Below are positions 1 to 11,143 of a stretch of 64,000 nt of DNA, piece after piece. The notes under the pieces are model-generated. The model saw only the letters and a list, made by a program, of their open reading frames with translations, was not told the DNA's origin and searched no databases. Numbering within the stretch: the first letter of the stretch is position 1; every line of letters begins with the position of its first letter. The translations under genes and the position numbers were made by a program. This stretch comes from Synchiropus splendidus (lineage: Eukaryota > Chordata > Actinopteri > Syngnathiformes > Callionymidae), in contig NC_071340.1 of assembly GCF_027744825.2 (NCBI RefSeq), forward strand, positions 5,458,501 through 5,522,500, read 5' to 3'.

Positions 1-1589
1 ATGAGACACTGATTTTAGAAAGTGGTGTTTTAGCATTTGGCATAAGTATGATTTTCACTTACATCAGCAGCTCCAGTGTATATGGATTCACAAATTCTGA
101 CTGACCTCATAGTTCAGATTCATGACTTTGAAAAAGCTCCTACAGTGAGCGTGAGAGGTTCTGCACAAAAACTGGAGTGTATCGAATCTTGTCTGTGAAA
201 CTGTCTGCAGCGTAATGTTGGCTGTATAGACTGCAAATGCGACTATGGAGGGTGACTCTGAGATAAACTAATACCAAAGGGACTTGCAACACATGGTCTT
301 TAGGACAGATAAATGCAGGTCAGCCATGGTTAAAAAGTCATGCCATATAGTTAGTCAGAGGCATTCACTTATCCAGTGTGATGCGTCATTGATCCGCTAT
401 GTGGATGCGCTTCCGTTACATCACTTCTAATTACATCATCAGAACTATAGGCTGAAGCCAAGGTCAGCAACATGGTGCCCACGAGCGCCCGTGGAGACCT
501 CGGGCCATTAAATTTTTTTTTCATGTAATAACCATCTTATTATGTTTGATTTTATGATTCCTTTTTTGTTACACCATTGGCAATAATTGTGAAAACTCAG
601 CAATGAGACAAGTATTTGAGAGGAATATTATTTATCAACCATTGTTTATCATGATGTCAGATGTGTGTACTGAACCGATGGTAGCCCTTCGAGTCACACA
701 GTGCCCTTAAAGTAGCACGTGGTTGCTAAAAGGTCGGTGACCCCTGGACCAAAGGAATGTGTGAAAGGGTATATTTGTGTAACTGCCGTATTTTAAGTCT
801 TAATTTCTTGTGGATCGTTCCTCCACACGTCCATCTTGCTAACTCTCTAAATAACTCTTAAGACATCGAGGAGCTTAATAGGTCCTGATAAAAAAATGGC
901 GCAAAGTTTCAACTTTGAGGAATTTTCATCTTAACATTTTTTCCTCTTTTTCCACGTTTCTCACACATTTCAGTTGTCCAGTAAATCTGTGGTGCTGCCG
1001 GCCAGGGCCCACCAGGTCCCAATTACGTCAGGGACGTAGGTCTTGTTCATAAGTGAGGGAAATAAGGCAGAGGATTCATTGTCTGTGGTGAAGAAAGACC
1101 TGTGTCAAAAAGACAAATCACTCTGTCTGACAGATAGTTCAGTCAGCCAGGAGCCCCTCTGAGTTGAAACACTGCTCCTCCAACAGGGGACAGTAAAGGT
1201 GGCTCTTGTCAGGATGTCTTCTGGACTAGTGAGGTAGTCAACAGGGGGGGCAGATCTCAGACACACTGCCGCCACCACCTAACTTCAGTGAGGCACAAAT
1301 CAGACTCCACAGTATTCATTTCATGCTGGGATTATTTTGCCGTAAAACACAAGTCCAGCCCAATGAAATGGCTCAGTGGCTCGGGATTAAACATTTTTCT
1401 CTCTTTAAAGATGAAAACGATAAAACTGGAATTTCTGTTCTTAAACAAGGTGATCTGCATGTGACCATATATGGGAGTAGTGAATCTCTGCTCACCAAAC
1501 ACGATTCGTAATGTGAACGTAGCTGCCCACAAATGTGTCATCCTGTCAGACTCCAGCTGCAGCATCGTGTCTCACAGTTCACCCGTAGC
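1..1589. other. no gene seen
   Basis: Only short chance frames with no recognisable domain. No transposon motif was recognised either. Confidence 0.6.
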
Positions 1590-1628
1590 ATGATGATGAT
1601 GATGATGATGATGATGAGATGATGATGG
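1590..1628. repeat. (TGA/ATG)n microsatellite
   Basis: About twelve ATG/TGA trinucleotide units with one interruption (atgatgagatgatg). Confidence 0.9.
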
Positions 1629-2638
1629 CATGGGCTTGAGGATGCTGCCATTCGTATTTTACCTTATTGCCTATCGAACAAGCACACGTGATTTCCGAGC
1701 AAATCACCTCTGCCGCGTCTCGGCTCTCTTTATTTGTGTCGGAGGAAACTGTCGGCCTGTAACGCTTGATTTGTTTGCCCCGCCCTCTTTTTTCTTCTCT
1801 GCAATGTTTCTGGTGTCATGCATGTGGCTGTTCTTTTGAAGGTGGCAGGAAAATACCAGCGGAGGAGGAGTTGCAGAGACACATTTCTTGTTGTGATGAT
1901 GTAGCTTGTATCTATCAATGCACTATAATGACGTTGCCTCATTTAATTTATTTTTTGGGTTACTCCTGTTTTTGTTTCCGTTTCATGCTTCCTTGTGTAT
2001 TACGATTATTGGAGTGTGACTTCACTGTTTATGTGTTTCCGTTTTTATTTCGGGAAAGTCTCCATCCAAAAAAAACTAGTGGCGGGTGAGTGTGGATGTT
2101 TCTTTGCTATAGTTCACGTAGAATGCTGTGATTAAAGATGCCTTAAGTATTTAACAATCATTATTTATGACTAACTGTAGCTAGCTAGCTATCATGGTGG
2201 AATATTTAATGTCTCATAACTTTGCAATTTAATCAATATATTTATTTAAATAAGACAAAAGATATATAAAAAAAATACCTCATTATGCATCGGTGGGTGG
2301 TGATGCTTCTGCATGCAGTCCGTTTTTTTTTTTTTCCCTTGAAAAAAGTGTACCCAAAACTCCAGCCAGCACGGTGCGGAGATGACCTTCTGTTTTTATT
2401 TTGTACGTTTTTATTTACTCAGCTTTACAATATGAATATGATGCTTTCCAGCACCTACAGCGTGTGTTTCGCTGCTAACGTTTGGTGTCTAGCATACTAA
2501 CTTGAGCCATTGATCTTTTCGAGCAATTTCCTGATGTACTGTGGTGATTGTGCATTCCACACCTGGATACAATAAGCTAACATTGGTGTGCATTTCTTAT
2601 TAATACTCTACTAATACGAACAAGTATTGGATCAAGAA

Positions 2639-2833
2639 CAGGGTTGTCCACACTGTTGCAGAATGGGTCTCAGTCGCTGCAGGTTTTTGTTCCAACCAAA
2701 CAAGCACACTGCTCAACCAATCAGGTGTCAGCTGAAGCAAGTAGCACCTGACTATTGAAGCCTTGCGTGCTACTTTGTTGGGAACAAAAACCTGCACCAC
2801 CCGGCCCTACGAGGACCGGTTTGGACACCCCTG
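2639..2833. mobile_element. MITE with terminal and subterminal inverted repeats
   Basis: The left end CAGGGTTGTCCACACTG and the complement of the right end, CAGGGGTGTCCAAACCGG, form imperfect TIRs. Inside them TGCAGGTTTTTGTTCC faces its inverted copy (gggaacaaaaacctgca). The size is 195 bp. The CAG...CTG ends suggest a hAT-type non-autonomous element. Flanking 8-mers (atcaagaa / atcttaat) match only 5 of 8, so target duplication is unproven. Confidence 0.75.
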
Positions 2834-2839
2834 ATCTTA

Positions 2840-3900
2840 ATGAAGCTGGCTGGTCTAATTGGTTTCATGTCACTGGCCCCACCCGTGTCCCCCCCTCTCC
2901 AGACTGACCTGGACAGTAGCCATAGTATTAACTCAAGCTGGTGAACCACAATGAAATTTAGAACTTAAAGCACAAGCTTCTTAATGCATGTCCTTCTCAG
3001 GTTTTCCTATGTGTTTGTGGGAGTTGCTCTGTAGAAGTGTTTAATATGATGCCGTACTTCTTCAATATTCTCTGATGTTTCTTTGCTGCTGAGAAGAAAA
3101 AAATTATTAACCTGCCAGTGAAAAAGGGAAGTGGCCATCTTTGTACAACACACTGCTGTTTTGCTGTAACCTTGCAAGTATCTTGAGTATTTTCTAGGGA
3201 AGTAGAAGTCTGTATCAATAATATGAAAAGCAATAGCGAAATCATATGAAGAATAACATAATCTGTGGATGTTGTGGAAAATCTTTAGATTCACTCTGGG
3301 TGGATTTTTGTACTGTATTTAATACTAATGATGCAAAAAAATTGCATAGCTTAACCCAAACTGTTCGGTCTCTTTTTTATTTATTGTCTTGTATATGATC
3401 TTTTTGTACGTGTTTTTCTATTAAATTGCTGAAATGCTGACGATGAGCTTGCAGGGTTTGTGTTTCTTTGAAGAAGAGGCCGGTTAGGTTAGGGCTAGGC
3501 CGCAGTTTATGACTTAAAAAAAAAAGAAAATGAAAGAAGTGAATGAGAAATAAATAAACTAAGATTTTTTTTTCATCCAAGCGTTTCATCCAGGTACCTG
3601 CTATTTCCACAGGGGCGGCTCTGGATCAAGTTTAGTAGGGGGTCATTCGGTCAACCAAGAGGGGCACAGCATAAAAAAAAAAAGTGCAATATGATTTACA
3701 TAAGGCTTAACTTGTTTCAAGAATTATTTTGCTCTTTTTAAAGGCCAACATAACACACATTTATAGAGTGACGACAACTGTAAATATATTGTCCATTTCA
3801 TATCTCACCATTCAAAGACAAACCAAATATATATTTGTATGCAAATTACATCAAAGAATACCCTTGGCTGGCATCACAGGCAGAAAGCTGAATATATGTG
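2840..3900. other. no gene seen; AT-rich spacer
   Basis: No supported exon. A segment near 3610 beginning caggggcggctctgg resembles a worn transposon end, but no partner end was found. Confidence 0.5.
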
Positions 3901-4588
3901 CAGTGGTACCTCGGTTCTCAACCACAATCCGTTCCAGAAGGCCATTCGAGAAGCGATTTGTTTGAAATCTGAATCGATTTTTCCCATGACAATTAATGGA
4001 AAAAGAAATAATGCGTTCCAAGCCTTAAAATAGACTTTTGTAGGAGTGAATGTAGAGTGTCTGCTGCAGGTGCTCTGTTCGTCTGTGTGTGTGGCCGCTG
4101 CATGTGGGAGGGGTTGCTGAGTGAGTGACGTCTCTCCAGAAGTGAAGAGGTGCCCGGTGCGTGTCCAGCTCTGAATGTGCACTTCTGTGCAGTTTGGCTG
4201 TGACAAAGTCATAAACCAAGTAACGCTCTGTCCGAGACTCACCTCATCCCTGTCCCAGCTACAGCCGACAACAGGACATCAAACCCTGGAGTGCGCGCTC
4301 CAGCCTCGGAGGTGTCGAGGAGCACCCCCCTGTGACACCACAGTCCAGTGCGGAGACAGAAAAGGTTTTACACCTCAATATGAAGAAAAAACAGCCAGTA
4401 AATAGCTAACGGGACACGTCTGCATACAGAGGCTCCGTTATACACAATAACAAAGTGCATCATGGGTCAGATTTTCCGGCTTTTTTCGGGGGTGTTCGAG
4501 TTCTGGATTTTCGTTCTAAATCAGAAACAAAAAAAATCTAGAAATTTTTGTTCGAATTCCGAGACGTTCAAAAACCGAGGTACCACTG
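3901..4588. mobile_element. 688-bp TIR DNA transposon (pogo/Tigger-like, non-autonomous)
   Basis: It starts CAGTGGTACCTCGGTTCTC and ends in the inverted ACCGAGGTACCACTG, followed by TA. A second, inverted copy lies at 54587-55170. The terminal sequence and TA-type flank recall pogo/Tigger elements of the Tc1/mariner superfamily, but the left flank is TG, so TA duplication is not clean. The long open frames inside (for example SVTWFMTLSQPNCTEV) are shared with the second copy and show no transposase motif. Confidence 0.8.
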
Positions 4589-4714
4589 TATATAGTTTGG
4601 TTGAGACGACAGCTGCTGGTGTGGAAATGTCATTTAATCTCATCTTATTTTGGCATTTTCTTGTCAGATCTCAAAGTACTACTGCAACATCAAAAAACAA
4701 AATGCTGCATCCAC

Positions 4715-4945
4715 CGTGATGCTGTATTCCAGCCACTCTCTGGTCTTGCATTGGTGTGGGGTTGTTAATCAGGACTTGGTTCCAATACCAAAACATTTTG
4801 GACAGTTCCATGCTCCCAACCTTGTGGGAACAGTTTGGAGCGGGCGCCTTCCTCTTCCAACATGACTGTGCACCAGTGCACAAAAGTGCAAAAGTGGACC
4901 GACATCATGTTGAACCCTATAGGTTAGGAATTGGATGTCACTTAT
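4715..4945 (+). mobile_element. Tc1/mariner-type transposase fragment
   Basis: The translation contains YQNILDSSMLPTLWEQFGAG, FLFQHDCAPVHKSAKV and a damaged downstream MLNPIG. These match the DDE-domain stretch of Tc1-like transposases (QHDNAPVH/QQDNDPKH-type Asp motif). Only about 75 codons survive, frames shift, and no TIRs were found. It is a fossil. Confidence 0.7.
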
Positions 4946-5354
4946 GACGCTGTATTTCCATCACACGTGCGTCACCATTGGTGAAATCCAATCTTGTGTG
5001 AGCAAGAATCTTTCCAGAAAAGCCTCAAGACCCCCTGTCACATTTAAGGTGGCATAGATACTTTCCGTGAAAGTCTCACATTTGAAATATACGGAACGCT
5101 ATGAGTCGAATTACACGGGGAGGCGGCAACTGCCCTCAGGGGAAGCTGTGGTAAATATGGTGTAATGTAAATGTAAATCTGTTGCAACTAAAATGCTTCA
5201 AAGGTGTGACAACCTCAAAGGGGAAAAACTATGCAACATTAAATACAATATGGGATAGTCAACAGATAAATGTACAAATTCTACAGTAAATGTAAACATA
5301 AAAAACATGAATTGTATTTTAGATTTTGTTACATGCACTGGGGATTTCATCTCT

Positions 5355-5580
5355 GAATAGATTGATAGTTATTAATTGGTCCCACGGTGGGGAAACATCA
5401 AAGACACGCCAAACATCAAAGACAACTAAAAACATTGCATATTAAACATATTATAGAATGAATAAATAACTGTTCCACAACATCAACAATGAGTCCCGTC
5501 AGCTTTTACTGTTGAACAACCTCATAGCATTGGGCAGGAAGTAACCCTTCCTTCAGGTTGAACATGTGCTGGAGAATTCC
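5355..5580 (-). mobile_element. LINE 3'-end fragment (Rex-like)
   Basis: The complement of this stretch resembles the LINE 3' regions also seen near 28.6-30.1 kb, including a gtttccccaccgtgggaccaat tail-like piece and a cctcatagcattgggcaggaag block. There is no coding frame. The assignment rests on wording common to fish Rex-type elements. Confidence 0.4.
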
Positions 5581-5599
5581 ACACCGATGAATCACTACA

Positions 5600-6820
5600 A
5601 AAATGTCCTGAGGCCTGATGTACAAAGAGTGCATGTGCACTTACCCACAACAAACTCTGCATGTACAAAAAGGGAAAAGGGCATGGAAATGTGAAGCATT
5701 CCATGCAAACTTCTGAGCTGGCACACTCAAGTTTCTACAGGCTTCTACTGGTGTTGGTCCATTGGCAACACTTAGAGTCAATCCCGGGATGTGCACATCA
5801 GAGACTCATGAACACTGACGAAGAATAATTCAAGAGCCAAGCGTTTATATTCCACATCAAGATGACTTTGTATTATATCAAATTGAAGCAACACACGCCG
5901 CTCATCCAGATCAAAACACCTGTCCATGTTTCTACAACACTGCATATGCACATCCCCGGAACTGTAACGGCACAGCTGCACACATCAAACAGCAGTCACC
6001 ATTGATGAAACGTGTAACATATAAAGATAGGTGTTACTACAGATCAAATGTGAGACACAAACACAATCTACCAACATTGGGAGGTGCCTGACACACAATC
6101 CAAACATTGGATCTGACTACGGACTGGCAAGATGCAATTGTGGCATTAAAAAATAAAATTAATTAATTAAAATATAATATGTAGAGGGAGGTAGTGGGTA
6201 CATTTTTTTTCAAACCAATTGAGAGGACACCTTGAACTGATCTCAGACAATTTCAGGGCAGGTACTACTGACAACTGTGTAAATTATACTGTGTATTCAA
6301 GTTCATGTGAAAACAACGTAGATGAATGAATAATTATCTGGCCATATTTATCAATGTTATTAATATCAGACGATTATTTGTCTTATTTGAATCTGTCCCA
6401 ATATTATTTCCTATAAATTACAACACTCTTAGAAACATGGTGGAGAATGTGATATTGTGAGTAAAACAACCTTATTGTGACATGTTTCAAGCAAGTGTAC
6501 TTATTGAGATTTGTAAGTGAATGTACACAAAGTATGTAAACACCACTAGATGTCCCTGTTGGACCTTTCTTTCTTTCTCTACTTCTGCAGGAAGAAGTAA
6601 ACGTTTCGCGTCCCACAACTCTCCGCTGCCTCTGTTAACAGTATCACTTGTTTATAAAATTACTACAAGTACACCTCTGCATAACATTGTATACTTGAAA
6701 AAGTAATATAGATCAACTTCCAAAATATCACAACTTTATTAAGATTGTTTTTGTCCGTAATAGAAAAGACTTAAAAAATAAAATAAATAAAAAAAACAAA
6801 GAGTGGATGTGCAATTACAC
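5600..6820. other. no gene seen
   Basis: AT-rich sequence with short frames only. No recognised repeat ends or domains. Confidence 0.5.
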
Positions 6821-6935
6821 CAGGGGAGTCCAAACCAGTCCTCAAGGGCCGCATTGGTGTAGGTTTTTGATCCAGCCCGACCGACACACACAGCTTCACC
6901 ATTACACTTTAATCCCCAACAACACAATGGGTGCG
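6821..6935. mobile_element. partial copy of the 2.6-kb MITE family
   Basis: CAGGGGAGTCCAAACCAGTCC followed by tcaagggccgcattggtgtaggtttttgatcc matches the end and subterminal region of the element at 2639-2833. No second end was found, so the copy is truncated. Confidence 0.6.
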
Positions 6936-7633
6936 TGCGACTCTTTCAGCCAATAACTGCATTATATTTTAACTAATCGTACAAAGTAGAGGAGAAAACA
7001 ACCTGATGTTTAGAGCAAATGCACACACAACCAACAAAAAAATAAAAAAAATGGGGAAAGTGGGAATAATGGACAGACATTATAAGACCTGTTTTCACTC
7101 CGCTCCTTTTCAATCTCGATCATGTAATCAGAAATATTGACTGAATTCTATGCAAAGTATCGTAAGATCGCATGTGTTGATAATTTCATATTTGCTGACA
7201 TTACTTTACACTGAATGCAAACCAAGAGATGCTGAACTTACTAATGACTAAATAGGGAAAAGGCTGCAGTCCAGATGAGGACAAGATTTTTAACAGGTAT
7301 AAAATACCATCACGATAGGTATCTCCCGGTTACTGGAGAAAAAGGTCACGTATTTATGGGCCAGCAAGGCTGGGGGACTTGCGACTCAACAAACAATAAA
7401 GAATCATCTTGTTATGAAGATGATGGTTGTAGTTCACCCTATGGCGAACATTGACAAATGACATGGTGTAAACATGGCGAAACTCGCACCACTGGAACTT
7501 GACTCACTTTTGACTTCACTCGCCTGGCAGATGTGAGTGGCCATTGTGATGCCAGTGCTTTAACTGCTTTCGGGTGGCGTCAAAGTTGGACAGAGATTGC
7601 GGGGAACTTTAAGTAAACACGCCTCTCAAAGTC

Positions 7634-8730
7634 TTGGGGAGACAAGCGGAGGCGATTTATGAATCTTTATTGTACAATGACGATAAGGAGGATGAACCCG
7701 GTGATACTGCAAGAGCCAGACCAGAGTTTGATTACGACACGCTGATACCCAAATTCTCCCACAATTTTACGCCCACGGCGAATGTGATCCTTGACAGAGC
7801 ACGTTTCCACAAGACAGCACAAACACCCAGTGAGTCAGTGGAATACTGTGAGTGTTGGTTTTAAGTTAGGAGTGGGGACAAGTTTCAGCCCACAGGTGAG
7901 TACATGGAGAAGAAATACAGATTCTGGGTCACTGTAATGAAAGGGCCATACACTCACATCCTCCTGGGATGGAGTGTTGCCACGAGGATGGGACTGGTCC
8001 TGAGGGTTGATGGCATGGACACAGTGATGTTGCGAGTCCTACTCACTGACTACACCACGCTGCATCGCTTCCCCTCCTGCCTTGGGTTGAGACGGAACTC
8101 AGATGCATGTTAGCGCTGGACATTATTGAGGAGCTTACTGGGCCATCAGATTGGTGTGCCTCAATGGTTCAGGTTCAGAAAAGGAACAAGGAGCAGGGCT
8201 GTGCGTGTGTAGACCTAAAACGTTTAAACAAGACTGTAAAGCGTGAGAGATACATCTTGCCAACGTTGAAGGATATTGCTCAGTGCTTTCAACCCTCGCT
8301 TCCAGTGGATTTTGACAGATCCACTAGGATGCTGCAGGCCAAAAGCTGAAGACTTAGAAGCCCAATAGGGAGCTTAAGAGGCAAGTCCAACTAACTTACG
8401 TAAATTAAACAGGTCCTGGGTCATGACAACAACGTTGGAAAGTTCCTGCCTGGTCTCTCTCCTCAGAGCGTCATCCTATCAGACCATTGCTGAGTTTCAG
8501 AAGATAAAAACAATGCTTGTATCAGCCCCAGCACTTGCATATTATGATGTTAACCGTAACAGTGCCTTTCATTATCTGACCACTACTCAAGAGATTGCTC
8601 ACCTGCAACTAGTGAGCGACAACGCAATACTATTCACCTCGAGTGAGTGGGTTTGCTCACACCAACACCAGACCTCATTATCCACAAGCAAATGGGGCTG
8701 TAGAACGAGCAGTACAAACTGTTGAGCACA
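7634..8730 (+). mobile_element. decayed Ty3/gypsy LTR-retrotransposon internal region
   Basis: Pieces occur in the order expected of a gypsy element, with frames broken between them: a gag-like segment (7634-7860, IPKFSHNFTPTANVILDRAR), a protease end (7904-8080, ILLGWSVATRMGLV), reverse transcriptase (8107-8290, KRLNKTVKRERYILPTLKDI), the RT-RNase H connector (8420-8560, FQKIKTMLVSAPALAYYD) and an integrase core end (near 8610-8730, VSDNAILFTSSEW, then a frameshifted Q-ANGAVERAV). Much of RT and integrase is deleted and no LTRs were found. Confidence 0.8.
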
Positions 8731-8739
8731 TTTTATAAT

Positions 8740-9920
8740 GTCCTCCAAACCTGTGTTAATGGCGCACATTGTTAATTCCAGAATGTCTCCAACAAAGTGG
8801 AGAGTGTTTATTGTCGTGAGTTGCCTGTAAAGGCCTAATAAAATACCTGTGGTGGTTGTTCCAACCGTATTCCCTGCATTTCTGCGAACTAGAGCACTTC
8901 CAATGATACTTCCATAGTGTTCTCCATTCATCCTCCAAGATAGTAATGTGTCCCTCTTTTTCCAACTTTACTTTTGTATAAGATGTTGACTGTGCTTTTA
9001 GGTTTATCATACCCTGATATACATTTGAGATAGTTTAGTCCCATCGTCCAGTGGTATGCGTTCTGTCAATCACCCCTTCATTTCCTCATCATCATTTTAG
9101 ATGCAAATCCTTTAAACCTTGTGTCAAGTTTATTTGGATAAAAGTCGGAGTTATACACACACCACTTAAGGTTTCCAATATTTCCTTGTAGTTTATCAGT
9201 GGCAGTCTGTCGGGGCCAGCAAGGCCTTCCATCATGAGCATACAGTACAGTATACAGTGGGAGTAGTGCAGTAATACAGAACTGATGATAAAAATGATAA
9301 CATTTCATTTTTAATATATTTCCCCCAAATATATTATGAATAATATATACAATAATCACATTGATGTTATAGTTGTGATAGCCAATCAGCTCATGAGTTG
9401 GTGACAGCAAGGCCTTCTCGCTGGCCTCATGTTGAACGCGACTTGTACGCCTCCTGTGATGGATACCCAAACTGTGGCGTTTTACCACACAAGTGACCCT
9501 GTTTTGAGCATGTTTGGAGAGATGTCTGCGCTTCAGCCATGTCGTCTCAGCTCTCACAGCCAGTTGTTGTGGCACCGGCTGTCAAGCTTCCAGAGTACTG
9601 GCAAAGTGACACTCTGTCTGGTTCCAAGCGCTGTTCCACCCGCAGGGAGTTGCGAAGATGAGTCCAGATTCTACCTCTCTATACTCTAGAGATATTTATT
9701 GTCTGCTGCAGAGAGGACAGCAAAGACTGCTTTCCAGGACGGGATTGGTCGACAGATCCGCTGTGTATTTAATGGTATCATGGTTTGGATCCGATAACAT
9801 TGGGTTTCTTTTTCCACATCTGTTACCTGCTTCGCCATTTACCTGCTTCGGTGCGTGCTGCTATAGCAAACTCCCCGTGTTTGGCTGCCGGTGACTGTCG
9901 GGGTCTGGCAGAGGAAGCTG
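8740..9920. other. no gene seen
   Basis: Several frames of 60-165 codons lie here, but none shows a domain, splice pattern or repeat match that I recognise. Confidence 0.45.
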
Positions 9921-9924
9921 TTGG

Positions 9925-10200
9925 CGACCAGGCTTGAGAAACCACTTCCAGATCAACGCAGGTAAAAGCAAGATACTGGTGGTGGACTTCTGCAGGCACC
10001 AACACTCCACTCCACCTGCACCGGTGAACATCCTGGGTACTGGTATCAAGAGTACCTGGGTGTTCACCTGAACAACGAAATGGACTGGAATAAAAGCACA
10101 GATGCTCTTACAAAAAAAGGGCAGAGCAGGCTCTTTCTGTTCAGGATGCTGATGTCCTTTGGAGTGGAGGGAACAATAAAGGACTTCTAATCTAATCTGT
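9925..10200 (+). mobile_element. LINE 3' fragment (Rex/CR1-like), with tail
   Basis: Translation gives NAGKSKILVVDFCRHQHSTP and PAPVNILGTGI, a post-RT segment of fish non-LTR elements. The piece ends ggaacaataaaggacttctaatctaatct, typical of a Rex-like 3' tail. It lies just past the LOXHD1 3' UTR, in the opposite orientation. The element is 5' truncated. Confidence 0.7.
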
Positions 10201-10290
10201 TCATATAGAAGTATGTTCTGTATGTAGATATGTAGAAGAGTAGAGGTGAAGTAAAAGTATGGCAGTAATTAATTATGCCTTGTTACAGAT

Positions 10291-10296
10291 TTTATT
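10291..10296 (-). promoter_or_regulatory. candidate LOXHD1 polyadenylation signal
   Basis: TTTATT on the plus strand reads AATAAA on the coding strand, about 370 nt after the stop. It is the first clear hexamer found there. A short A/T motif like this is weak evidence alone. Confidence 0.4.
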
Positions 10297-10662
10297 ACTG
10301 AAAAAAAACCCCCCAAAAACACACGTACAATAGGGTCCTGTTAAATAAATAAAAAATAATATAAAACCGACATAACTAAAAGACCCTGATTTCATCACCC
10401 TTTGGTTCTCTCCTGAAGGCCTATGCCTTGAATTGCGTATTATGCGTTTTCAACAGTGCCCTATGAACATAAATTAGAAACTGGCCAGGAATGCCAGGTA
10501 TTAGAGAGATGGATGCAAAGGTTTAAAAAAAAAAAGGCTAAAAAGTCAAATTGCTTTTTTTCTGAAGCAACAGAGGATGCTGACTGTTGGCAGTGGTGCA
10601 AATTAAAAAAGGACTATCGATGGCTCCACAATAAAAAAAAAAAAAAAGCTGACAGTGTCCCG

Positions 10663-11143
10663 CTAGTATCTCGGATAAAGAACTCTATGGATCTGTCCAT
10701 CAGCCTTTTTCCTGTCCATCCATTTCCCACACTGGAAGATGGTGGTCACTGAGTTGGCTGTGTTTGTCACCTCAAGGCATTCCAGATACCAGCCAGCGCT
10801 GGAGCCACTGTCGTCATGCTCCACTTTGACCCTCAGCAACTCCCCAAGGTCCAACATCTCCAGCACGAATCTGTCCGTCTGCCCTCGTTCGAAAAGATTC
10901 CGCCACTTCTTCCTCAATTGCCGCTTACCTGAGTCTCCATTGACGCCGTAGATGGTGATGAAGACGTAAGAATCTGTCCCTGCTGACTTAACATCGCCGG
11001 TGATGACGATAATCTCATACTTGACAGGCACAAGGTTCCGGACTTTGCTGGCGAAACTCTCGACAGTCTTGTAGCACTCAAATGTCTGGAAGAGGTCCTT
11101 TTTGGCTGACAGAGGGATTTGCGCGTCACACTGGAAGAAATAT
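10663..11143 (-). CDS. loxhd1: LOXHD1 last exon: PLAT domain 16 and C-terminus
   Basis: A 481-nt terminal exon encodes residues about 2104-2263. After the end of the degenerate module it carries a whole PLAT domain: [80 protein letters not shown] and [14 protein letters not shown], ending LYPRY and TAG. The length beyond WLD/WMD is as in mammals. The acceptor follows a good pyrimidine tract. The preceding intron holds the RTE-type LINE. Confidence 0.94.

Noticed and set aside
874..1320. Possible exon or promoter near the left edge
   Set aside because: No open frame of length, no domain and no paired splice sites.
4025..4405. Long open frames inside the 3.9-kb TIR element as a gene
   Set aside because: Both copies keep frames open, but there is no transposase or other motif. 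GC-rich composition may explain the lack of stops.
9078..9575. 165-codon minus-strand open frame
   Set aside because: The largest chance-like frame in the left spacer. It has no domain, low-complexity stretches and no supporting splice or repeat context.
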